A stretch of 7,069 nt of DNA from Candidatus Latescibacterota bacterium (GTDB lineage Bacteria; Latescibacterota; UBA2968; UBA8231), in NCBI GenBank assembly GCA_022827165.1, contig JAJDTN010000153.1, positions 1-7,069 of the forward strand, given 5' to 3'. Within the stretch, counting starts at the first letter, position 1. Each line of letters begins with the position of its first letter. The notes beneath the pieces were generated by a model, which ran no database searches, had not been told where the DNA came from, and worked only from the letters and a program-made list of their open reading frames with translations. Of the stretch, positions 1-6,253 are shown piece after piece. Both the position numbers and the translations under genes were made by a program.

Positions 1-1678
1 CGTCGTTGTGCAGGAGGAAGGTGGAGCGGCGGTCGAACCAGAGGCCGGTGCCGTCCGCCCGGGCCGGGTCCTCGCTGCAGCCCCGGATGATCTGTCCGAG
101 GGCGGCCCCCCCCGGCCGGGTGAGGTCCAGGTGATCGGAGAACCGGCCGAGGTCCTCCTCGTCTCCGAAGGGGCCGAACCGGTGGACCGCCGGCCCGGCC
201 ATGGGAAAGTACTGGACCGCGAGGCGGTGACGCCGCGGACCCGGCGGGGTGACGTATCCCAGGGAGCGAAGCTCCCGGAGCTTCTCCGCGGTCCGGTCGG
301 CCTGCGACCGCTGCCGGGCGTTGAAGATGGTCAGGTTCCTGTTGTAGTGCCGCTGCATTTCCGCGTAGAGCCTGGAGGCCGCGTCGGCCTCGGTCTCGAG
401 CAGGTTCCGGGTCTCCCCGGGATCTCGGCTCAGGTCGTAGAGCTCCTTGGAGTCCCGCAGCCTGTCGAGAATCAGCTTCCATCTCCCCTCGCGGATGGTC
501 TGGATCAGGGTGCCCACCGGCCGGTTGGAGTAAAAGGTGCCCTCCGAGTAGATCGGCCGGGCGTCCGTCACCGGGGACCCCGCGGCCCTGGAGAAGGGCC
601 ACAGGGACCGGCCCTGGACCTGCTCCGGCACCGGCATCCCGGCCCGCTCCAGCAGGGTGGGGAGCACGTCGATGAGGCTCACGGGGCGCGAGACCCTTCG
701 GCCGATGCCGTCCTCGGCGGGGTCGAAGAGGACGAGGGGGACATGCAGGCCCACATCGTAGCCCGAGTTGGCGTGTCCGAAGAACCCGTGTTCCAGCAGC
801 TGCTCGCCGTGATCGGAGGTGACCAGGACCACCGTGTTGCGGTCCAGCCCGTTCCGGCGCAGGGCCTCCAGGATGGCCCCCACCGCTTCGTCCCAGTAGG
901 CGATGGAGGAGTCGTACAGGTCCGAGTAGTCCTCGAAGTAGCGGGCGATTTCGCCCGCGTCCTCCCCTTCGCCGCGCCACTTCTGCACCGTGGACCACCA
1001 GGCGCGCATCACCATGGTCTCGAGGAGCAGGGTGTCCTGCATGTCGAAGACGAAGGCGGAGGGGTCGGCCATCCGGCTGAACTCGGCGGCCGGAATCCGG
1101 TGCGGGTCGTGGACGTCGAGGAAGTGCAGGTACGCCAGGAAGGGGCGGTCTCCCTCCCGGGAGTGCCTGCCGATGAACTCCGTGGCCGCCTCGGACAGCT
1201 CGAAGGCCGAGGCCCGGTTCTTCTCGAAGTGCTCGTGGAACCCCTGGTCCATCCGGTACTTCCGGCCCGCCAGGCCGTTGGCGATGAAGGCCGCCGTGGT
1301 GTAGCCGGCGTCGCGGAAGATCTCGGCCATGGTCAGGTTCGCCTCCTCGAGCACGTAGTCCGAGTTCACGTACCCGTGGGCGAGGGGGTATTGGCCGGTG
1401 AAGAGGGAGGCGGTGGAGGCCTGGGTGTAGTCCGAAGGAGCGTAGCAACGTGTGAAGAGGGTTCCCCTCTGCGCCAGCTGGTCGACGACGGGGCTGGTGG
1501 ACTTTCCGTATCCGTAGCAGCCGAGACGGTCCGCCCTCAGCGTATCCATGAGGAGGATGAGGATGTTCGGCCTCGGGGCCTGCGGGGCGGTGCAGGCGGT
1601 CAGGGTGCCCAGGGCGGCCGATGCGGCGACGAGGAGGGGAAGGATCAAGGGAGCGGGGAAGGGGGTTTCTCGTGCCAT
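1..1678 (-). CDS. Sulfatase-fold (alkaline phosphatase superfamily) lipoprotein hydrolase, 3' end off the left edge
   Basis: Reading leftwards from the ATG at 1676-1678 the frame stays open for 559 codons and leaves the window, so the C-terminus is missing. Residues 1-29 form a lipoprotein signal (hydrophobic stretch 11-26, lipobox LTAC, Cys29), which supports this start although no clear Shine-Dalgarno precedes it. Sulfatase landmarks follow in order: NILILLMDTLRADRLGCYG (38-56, metal ligand Asp45), SLFTGQYPLAHG (91-102), LHFLDVHDPH (184-193), TSDHGE (287-292, metal ligands Asp289 and His290), SLIDVLPTLLERAG (334-347) and GRWKLI (398-403). The formylglycine motif CxPxR is absent; the equivalent stretch is TQAST and Thr85 holds the nucleophile position, as in LtaS-like members. 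The protein probably cleaves or transfers a sulfate or phosphate ester at the cell envelope; the substrate is unknown. After LRSLGYV (470-476) comes a tail of more than 80 residues that I do not recognise. The gene is divergent from the TPR lipoprotein gene. The fold is clear; the reaction is not. Confidence 0.93.
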   Translation of the reverse strand, partial: MARETPFPAPLILPLLVAASAALGTLTACTAPQAPRPNILILLMDTLRADRLGCYGYGKSTSPVVDQLAQRGTLFTRCYAPSDYTQASTASLFTGQYPLAHGYVNSDYVLEEANLTMAEIFRDAGYTTAAFIANGLAGRKYRMDQGFHEHFEKNRASAFELSEAATEFIGRHSREGDRPFLAYLHFLDVHDPHRIPAAEFSRMADPSAFVFDMQDTLLLETMVMRAWWSTVQKWRGEGEDAGEIARYFEDYSDLYDSSIAYWDEAVGAILEALRRNGLDRNTVVLVTSDHGEQLLEHGFFGHANSGYDVGLHVPLVLFDPAEDGIGRRVSRPVSLIDVLPTLLERAGMPVPEQVQGRSLWPFSRAAGSPVTDARPIYSEGTFYSNRPVGTLIQTIREGRWKLILDRLRDSKELYDLSRDPGETRNLLETEADAASRLYAEMQRHYNRNLTIFNARQRSQADRTAEKLRELRSLGYVTPPGPRRHRLAVQYFPMAGPAVHRFGPFGDEEDLGRFSDHLDLTRPGGAALGQIIRGCSEDPARADGTGLWFDRRSTFLLHND

Positions 1679-1702
1679 CGGGTCATGTGTCGAGCCGCGG
1701 GA

Positions 1703-1731
1703 CTCATCCGCTCTCCCGGACGCAACGTCAA
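1703..1731 (-). promoter_or_regulatory. Possible promoter for the sulfatase-like gene
   Basis: On the minus strand TTGACG (1731-1726) matches a -35 box at five of six positions. After 17 bases comes GATGAG (1708-1703), a poor -10 box with three matches. The start codon at 1678 lies about 20 bases beyond the implied start site, which fits. The weak -10 box makes this tentative. The 73-base divergent gap must hold the minus-strand promoter unless transcription starts inside the TPR gene. I saw no convincing plus-strand promoter in the gap. Confidence 0.25.
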
Positions 1732-1751
1732 CGGGGTACCTTGAGTAAGGT

Positions 1752-3332
1752 ATGGCCCGAAGGATATCGAGTCCCGCGCGCCTGCCATGGGCCCGCATGC
1801 TCCTGGTCGGGGCGGCGGTCTGTGCCTGCGAATCCGGCCCTGCGGACCGGCAGCAGCGATTCCGTGCCCGCTACCCGCTGGGAGCCGCCGGAGCCGGGTC
1901 GATCGCGGCCTTGCAGGCTGCGGTGGACCGGGGCCGGGCGTCGGCGGACGACCGCTGCGACCTGGCCGCGGCACTGGCCGCCGGGGGACGGCTGAGGCCC
2001 GCCCTGGAGGTTCTGGAGGAGGCCCGCGGGTTCCATCCCGAAGAGGTGAGGGTTCTGTACAACTTGGGCGATATGCAGCGCCGCCTCGGCCGCCTGGACG
2101 AGGCCGTGGAGACCCTGACGGGGGCCGTGCGCCTGGAGCCGGATTACGCGGACCTGCGCCTCAGCCTCTGCGGGGCGTACGCCCACCGGGCCCCCGTCGC
2201 CGCCGCCGGATCGCCGGAGCGGGTGGTTCAGGCCGATCTGGACAGCGCCCTCGCTCACTGCGGAGCGGCTGTCGACCTGTGGCCCCAGGACCCGTTCTAC
2301 CGGCACAACCTCGGCCGGGTCCTGTACCTGTCCGCCAGGTATGGGGAGGCGGCCGAGGCCTTCGGAGAGGCCTTGAGGCTCGACACCGGCCGCCAGGACA
2401 CCCGCCTGTACCTGGGGAAGTCCCTGGTCGTGGCCGGCCGATTCGAGCCCGCCCTCGAACATCTGAGCGGGGCCGTGGCAGCGGCGCCGAAGGATGCCGA
2501 GGGACACTACTTCAGGGGCCGGGCTTTCGAGGGGCTCGGACGGCTCCCCGAGGCGGCCCGGGCTTACGAACGGGCGGTGGCCCTGCGGCCCGAGTACGCC
2601 GACGCTCTCTACAGCCTCGGCCGCGTCCTCCACCGGGATGGGCAGAGGGAGGAAGGGGACAGCGTACTGGTCCGCTTCGAGTCCCTCGAGGCCCGGGGCG
2701 AGACCGGACTGACCGCGGCCCGGGCGGCGGTGCAACGGCAACCCCGGGACCTCCTCTCACGCCGGGCCCTGGCAGCGCGGCTGATCGCCCTCGGCCGGCT
2801 GTCGGAAGCCAGGGAACAGCTGCTCGTGGCAAGCGCCTTGGATCCCCGGCACGCGGGGGTGCTCTTCGATCTCGGTCTGGTCCTCGCGCGCCAGCAGGAC
2901 TGGCCGGGCTCGATCGCGGCGCTGATCGAAGCGGTCCGGATCGAGCCCGACTCGGCGGCCTACGGCGTGCGCCTGGCCCAGGCCTACGCCGGCGCCGGGA
3001 TGACGGCTGAGGCCGTCCACACCCTGAGCCGGATCCTGGAGTCGCATCCAGGGAACGGCAAGGCGCGGCTGGAGATGGCCCGAATCGAAGAGAGCCGGGG
3101 TCGTCCGGGGGAGGCGGAGAGGCTGCTGAAGGACCTGTTGCGCGTTCCGGCCAAGGGAGCCGATCCGGAGGAGGTCCGGTTCCACCTGGCCGTGATCCTC
3201 CTGCGCAGCGAGCGTCCGGCCGAGGCCAGGCATCTCCTCGAAGAAATCGTGGCGAGGGATCCGGCCTTTCCCCGGGCTGCGGAACTGCTGCGCGCCATCG
3301 AGCGGCGCCAGAAGGAGGCGGCCGGATCGTGA
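1752..3332 (+). CDS. TPR-repeat lipoprotein
   Basis: The product is 526 residues. The N-terminus has an arginine-rich n-region (Arg3, 4, 10, 15), the hydrophobic run MLLVGAAV and a lipobox-like VCAC, so Cys26 is the likely lipidation site. From about residue 64 to 510 the protein is a chain of 34-residue helical repeats with TPR signatures, for example LYNLGDMQRRLGRLDEAVE (102-120), YRHNLGRVLYLSARYGEAAE (183-202), HYFRGRAFEGLGRLPEAARA (252-271), LFDLGLVLARQQDW (371-384) and LAVILLRSERPAEARHLLEE (479-498), often closing with a Pro at the repeat end (EPDYAD, RPEYAD, DPRHAG, EPDSAA). I count about ten to twelve repeats; the one at 132-178 carries a roughly 13-residue insertion. TPR arrays bind other proteins, and no catalytic domain is visible, so a membrane-anchored scaffold role is inferred. 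A TAA at 1746-1748 closes the frame upstream, so ATG 1752 is the earliest ATG; its AAGG (1747-1750) lies only one base before it, too close for a normal ribosome site. Met16 (1797) is an alternative but would lose the charged n-region. Confidence 0.88.
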   Translation: MARRISSPARLPWARMLLVGAAVCACESGPADRQQRFRARYPLGAAGAGSIAALQAAVDRGRASADDRCDLAAALAAGGRLRPALEVLEEARGFHPEEVRVLYNLGDMQRRLGRLDEAVETLTGAVRLEPDYADLRLSLCGAYAHRAPVAAAGSPERVVQADLDSALAHCGAAVDLWPQDPFYRHNLGRVLYLSARYGEAAEAFGEALRLDTGRQDTRLYLGKSLVVAGRFEPALEHLSGAVAAAPKDAEGHYFRGRAFEGLGRLPEAARAYERAVALRPEYADALYSLGRVLHRDGQREEGDSVLVRFESLEARGETGLTAARAAVQRQPRDLLSRRALAARLIALGRLSEAREQLLVASALDPRHAGVLFDLGLVLARQQDWPGSIAALIEAVRIEPDSAAYGVRLAQAYAGAGMTAEAVHTLSRILESHPGNGKARLEMARIEESRGRPGEAERLLKDLLRVPAKGADPEEVRFHLAVILLRSERPAEARHLLEEIVARDPAFPRAAELLRAIERRQKEAAGS

Positions 3333-3345
3333 AGGCGGTCCCCTG

Positions 3346-3379
3346 TTTTCGAATCGTCTCCAGCGCACTTATCTATTCT
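3346..3379 (+). promoter_or_regulatory. Possible promoter in the AT-richer gap before the small lipoprotein gene
   Basis: The gap 3333-3443 contains a locally AT-rich stretch (3369-3386) in otherwise GC-rich DNA. TATTCT (3374-3379) or TATCTA (3370-3375) could act as a -10 box. TTTTCG (3346-3351) is a weak -35 box, 18 bases before TATCTA. The composition shift favours a promoter but the boxes are poor. Read-through from the TPR gene is equally possible, since no terminator separates the two genes. Confidence 0.22.
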
Positions 3380-3390
3380 ATTTACTCGCG

Positions 3391-3413
3391 GGCTCCCGGA
3401 CATACCCGGGACC
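3391..3413 (+). other. Hairpin in the probable leader of the small lipoprotein gene
   Basis: TCCCGG (3394-3399) and CCGGGA (3406-3411) form a perfect 6-bp stem around a 6-base loop. GG (3391-3392) and CC (3412-3413) can extend it past a one-base bulge. No T-run follows, so it is not an ordinary intrinsic terminator. It lies about 30 bases before the start codon and ends 15 bases before the AGGAG ribosome site. It may be a chance hairpin in GC-rich DNA or an mRNA-stabilising structure. Confidence 0.3.
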
Positions 3414-3428
3414 TCACAAGCAGATAGC

Positions 3429-3433
3429 AGGAG
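3429..3433 (+). promoter_or_regulatory. Ribosome binding site supporting ATG 3444
   Basis: AGGAG lies 10 bases before ATG 3444, a slightly long but workable spacing. A competing site exists: AGGA (3473-3476), 6 bases before an in-frame GTG at 3483. Starting at the GTG would shorten the unusually long n-region by 13 residues, so the start is not settled. Confidence 0.5.
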
Positions 3434-3443
3434 TGAGCCCTCC

Positions 3444-4064
3444 ATGCCGTCCTCAAACCGAAAGACTCACCCAGGATGTCCTGTGCGCGCCACCCGGGAC
3501 CGGGGCTTCCCAGGGACCTGTCCCGCCTTCTCCGGGAGGGCGGCGGCCAGGGTCGCCGCCGGAGTCCTGGTCTGGGCGATGGCAGCCCTCCCCGGCTGCG
3601 GCGAACCCGAGCGTCCGCTGCTGCATCCCACCGAACTGATGGGACGCACTCCGGAGGCGCTCATGGCCCGCCTGGGGGCTGCGGACATGCACATCGAGGA
3701 GACGCCGGCGCGGATCGGCTTCCTGCGCTGGAACGACCTCGGCGGCATCCGGGTCCTCGTCGCCTACACTGACTCGACCACCAATTACGTCACCTACCGG
3801 TTGCCCGAGGAGGGGCCCTTCGACGAGGAACAGGCCTTCCGCACCCTTGGGTTGCGCCGGCCTTCCAACCCGGGCCGGCCCATGGAGGGGAGCCCGGCGC
3901 GGGTCTGGGATGCGGACGGCGACTTCCCTCGCATCATGGTCAATCCCTTCACGAGGCTGATTTCAGTGGGCCCCTTGCCCGACTGGGCCAAGCAGGGCAT
4001 ACGCCACGCAGAAGCCTCTGGACCCCTGGAAATGCCGCGTCGCGAGGCCCCCGCCGAGCGGTGA
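3444..4064 (+). CDS. Small predicted lipoprotein, family not recognised
   Basis: The product is 206 residues. A hydrophobic segment (about 37-50, AAGVLVWAMAALPGC) ends in a classic LPGC lipobox with Cys52, followed by Gly-Glu-Pro-Glu. The n-region from ATG 3444 is long (about 36 residues, many Arg); a GTG at 3483 with its own AGGA would shorten it. The mature part is about 155 residues and lacks further cysteines. It opens with a helix-like LMGRTPEALMARLG (65-78), reminiscent of the short helical start of BamE/SmpA-type small lipoproteins, then strand-like stretches IGFLRWNDLGGIRVLVAYTD and NYVTYRLPEEGPF, and later PRIMVNPFTRLISVGPLP. The resemblance to BamE is only in layout and no homology is claimed. 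The gene lies 111 bases after the TPR gene on the same strand with no terminator between, so co-transcription is possible. Lipidation is likely; function unknown. Confidence 0.8.
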   Translation: MPSSNRKTHPGCPVRATRDRGFPGTCPAFSGRAAARVAAGVLVWAMAALPGCGEPERPLLHPTELMGRTPEALMARLGAADMHIEETPARIGFLRWNDLGGIRVLVAYTDSTTNYVTYRLPEEGPFDEEQAFRTLGLRRPSNPGRPMEGSPARVWDADGDFPRIMVNPFTRLISVGPLPDWAKQGIRHAEASGPLEMPRREAPAER

Positions 4065-4072
4065 GAAAAGGC

Positions 4073-4102
4073 TTGACTTGCCGCTCGATGTGGTCGTATA
4101 GA
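4073..4102 (+). promoter_or_regulatory. Sigma70-type promoter for the secreted sorting-domain protein
   Basis: TTGACT (4073-4078, five of six) is followed after 18 bases by TATAGA (4097-4102, four of six, with TATA intact), then GAATACC. It begins nine bases after the stop codon of the preceding gene, in a gap clearly richer in AT than the coding DNA. The implied start near 4109 leaves a leader of about 184 bases before ATG 4293. This is the best promoter in the window and argues that the next gene is transcribed on its own. Confidence 0.6.
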
Positions 4103-4277
4103 ATACCGATGTCCCCCTGACGGGCCCGCAGAGTCCCGCGAGAGCCAGATGAATAGACAGGCTCACAGAGTCGCTCATCCAGACTCCGCAGACCGGCCCG
4201 ATCCGAAGCTGGCCGGCCTTCCAGGGCCACACCTCTCCCCCCCGTCCAAGCTACCCTCGACCATCCAATCCCCCAGC

Positions 4278-4284
4278 AGGAGGA
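4278..4284 (+). promoter_or_regulatory. Strong ribosome binding site that fixes the start at 4293
   Basis: AGGAGGA is a near-perfect Shine-Dalgarno sequence 8 bases before ATG 4293. The codon it serves begins a textbook signal peptide. This overrides the longer open frame starting at 4149, whose first 48 codons would put a hydrophilic, proline-rich stretch in front of the signal peptide. Confidence 0.9.
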
Positions 4285-4292
4285 AATGGCAC

Positions 4293-6191
4293 ATGCGTGT
4301 ATCTCGATGGCTCACGGCTGTGGGCCTGGCCGCCCTTCTCGCCGGTCCTGCCTACGCCCAGACCACGTACTACGGCGACCCGGACTTCACCGTGGAGAGG
4401 GACTGGCGCAGCGGCATGCCCGTCGTGCTGACCGCCAGCACCCAGAACGTGGGGTACGAGTTCGACGGCAGTACCCTGGAGATCCCCTTCACCATCACCG
4501 GCACGCGGGCTACGGTCTACCTGGCGGTCTACACCAGCGGCGCCAACCCGCAGTACGGTGGCGACCCCTTCGGAGTGGGCGGCATCGGCGGTGCCGCCCT
4601 GAGGGCAGCGGGCATCGACACCCTGGTGTCCCTGTCCGCCGGGGAGTCCTTCAACGCCGGATCCCACACCATCGCCTGGGACGGCCTGGACCACACCGGC
4701 GCTGCGGTGGCCCCGGGCAACTACGACTTCTACCTCATCGCCATGGACGACGTCTCCAAGCCGACCTGGACCGGCCGCGGCTCCTATGTGTGGAGCAGCC
4801 GGGCCTACGACTTCCGCTTCGACCCACCCGTGGTGTGGAACACCGCCGGGCAGGGTTCCAATCCGGAGGACGGCACCAGCTTCGAGCAGCGGCTCGAGCG
4901 GGGCCCGATGGGCGTCGATCTGATCGCCAACGGTGACGTGCCCACGAACTTCCTGATGCCGTGGATGGTTCCGCGGCTGAAGGAGATCAACGCCGAGATG
5001 AACCCGGACCAGTGGGACCTGTCCTTCGTCGAGATCGACCCTCAGGATCCGAACGTGGCGTACGTGGGCAACTACGGATGCTGCGCCGGCATGCCGGGCG
5101 GCTTCTGGAAGGTCAACATCGACCTCGACAACGTCTCCACGTCGCCTGAGGAGAGCTTCGCTGATCGCGGCCACATCGTCTGGGAACAGCGTGTCTTCGA
5201 CGCGGCCCTGATGGCCGAGCACACCAAGGAGTGGCTCAGCGACGATGGTCTCATCTATATGAGCCACATGGACCGCGAGGAGCCCTTCACGCCCCAGATC
5301 GTGATGTTCGATCGCGCCACGGGTGACATCGCCAACGTCATGGACCTGACGGACCTGTACGTGCAGACCCGTCCGGATACCGACACGCCCGACGCCCCGT
5401 ACGTGCCGGGGCCCTCCGGCATCGATGTGGACGACACGGGGATCTACGTAAGCGCCTACTGGATGCAGGCGCCGCGGGCCTTCCCGACGAAGTACACCCA
5501 GGATGGCGACATCATCTGGCAGAACCAGAACGGCGACGGGTTCATCGACCGCTACACGGGCGAAGAGGCCGAGGCCCTCGGTATCGTGGTCGTCGACCAG
5601 ATGGTCAACACCGACATCAGCGTCACGCGCCACGGCATCTCGGTAGCCGGCGGCTACAACGACCCGGCCTGGGGCTACATCTTCGGTCCCGATGGTTCCG
5701 GTCTGCTGCGCCTGGATCTGCCTCACATGGGTCCCGATCTCGGTGGCGAGGTGGTCATCATCGACCGCGGCGGCGAGTTCGACGGGTTGTATATCCCGGT
5801 CTGCTGCAACCGCGCCGTGCAGTGGCCCTTCGACATCGTCAGGGCCAGCATCTCCGAGGGCACCACGTCGGTGGCCGAGGTCGAGGGCGCGGCCGTGCCC
5901 GGCGCCTTCAGGGTGAGCGATGCGGCGCCCAATCCGTTCAACCCGGAGACCAGCTTCCGGGTGTCCATACCCGAGACGGGCGGCGACGTTCACGTCCATA
6001 TCGCGGTCTACAACACCGCCGGGCAGCAGGTGGCGGTGCTGGCTGACGAGCAGATGCGCTCGGGAGTCTACGAGGCGACCTGGGATGGCCGGGACATGAA
6101 CGGCCGCCTGGTGTCGAGCGGTGTGTATCTCTACACCGTCCGCGCCGGAGCCGATTTCGTCGAGTCGAAACGGATGACGCTGCTGAAGTAG
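4293..6191 (+). CDS. Secreted protein with FlgD-like Ig modules and a C-terminal sorting domain
   Basis: The product is 632 residues. MRVSRWLTAVGLAALLAGPAYA is a signal peptide with cleavage expected after Ala22 (AYA/QT). Residues 55-152 form a FlgD-like Ig module (SHTIAWDGLDHTGAAVAPGN at 124-143, then YDFYLIAMD). The middle (about 220-525) alternates short strands with Gly/Asp loops such as VAYVGNYG, SGIDVDDTGIYVSAYW and GEVVIIDRGGEFDGLYIP, suggesting a beta-propeller; no exact family is recognised. It contains an EF-hand-like loop NQNGDGFID (411-419) and two vicinal cysteine pairs, Cys263-264 and Cys504-505, the only cysteines present. Residues about 540-632 are a FlgD-like / type IX-type C-terminal domain: NPFNPETSF (547-555), VYNTAGQQVAVL, TWDGRDMNGRLVSSGVYLY and terminal KRMTLLK. 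In FCB bacteria such domains direct export and surface attachment, so the protein is probably released or surface-anchored. It has its own promoter and terminator. No catalytic motif was recognised. Confidence 0.93.
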   Translation: MRVSRWLTAVGLAALLAGPAYAQTTYYGDPDFTVERDWRSGMPVVLTASTQNVGYEFDGSTLEIPFTITGTRATVYLAVYTSGANPQYGGDPFGVGGIGGAALRAAGIDTLVSLSAGESFNAGSHTIAWDGLDHTGAAVAPGNYDFYLIAMDDVSKPTWTGRGSYVWSSRAYDFRFDPPVVWNTAGQGSNPEDGTSFEQRLERGPMGVDLIANGDVPTNFLMPWMVPRLKEINAEMNPDQWDLSFVEIDPQDPNVAYVGNYGCCAGMPGGFWKVNIDLDNVSTSPEESFADRGHIVWEQRVFDAALMAEHTKEWLSDDGLIYMSHMDREEPFTPQIVMFDRATGDIANVMDLTDLYVQTRPDTDTPDAPYVPGPSGIDVDDTGIYVSAYWMQAPRAFPTKYTQDGDIIWQNQNGDGFIDRYTGEEAEALGIVVVDQMVNTDISVTRHGISVAGGYNDPAWGYIFGPDGSGLLRLDLPHMGPDLGGEVVIIDRGGEFDGLYIPVCCNRAVQWPFDIVRASISEGTTSVAEVEGAAVPGAFRVSDAAPNPFNPETSFRVSIPETGGDVHVHIAVYNTAGQQVAVLADEQMRSGVYEATWDGRDMNGRLVSSGVYLYTVRAGADFVESKRMTLLK

Positions 6192-6205
6192 CCCTTGTCC
6201 ACAGT

Positions 6206-6253
6206 GGTCCAGAGTAGAAGGGTCAGGTAGGTCCCATAGATGCGGTCTGGACC
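6206..6253 (+). other. Alternative hairpin that would exclude the terminator
   Basis: GGTCCAGA (6206-6213) is an exact reverse complement of TCTGGACC (6246-6253). The second arm overlaps the first five bases of the terminator's right arm (6249-6262), so both structures cannot form fully at once. The geometry resembles an anti-terminator/terminator pair, but the alternative stem is only 8 bp against 14 bp and encloses the terminator's left arm. It may be a by-product of the repeated GGTCC words. Confidence 0.3.

Noticed and set aside
8..1744. A 578-codon open frame on the plus strand opposite the sulfatase-like gene
   Set aside because: Its codons are exactly in register with the minus-strand sulfatase codons, so it is open because high GC makes antisense stops rare. 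Its protein lacks domain motifs and is rich in Gly, Val, Arg and Pro, while the minus-strand reading has a lipobox and the full set of sulfatase motifs.
1728..2741. A 337-codon minus-strand open frame across the divergent gap and the TPR gene
   Set aside because: It runs antisense to clear TPR repeats, covers the divergent gap and overlaps the start region of the sulfatase-like gene. It shows no domain motif.
4149..4292. A longer start for the secreted protein, adding 48 residues from ATG 4149
   Set aside because: The extra residues are hydrophilic and proline-rich and would bury the signal peptide. ATG 4293 has a near-perfect AGGAGGA at ideal spacing, so 4149-4292 is read as untranslated leader.
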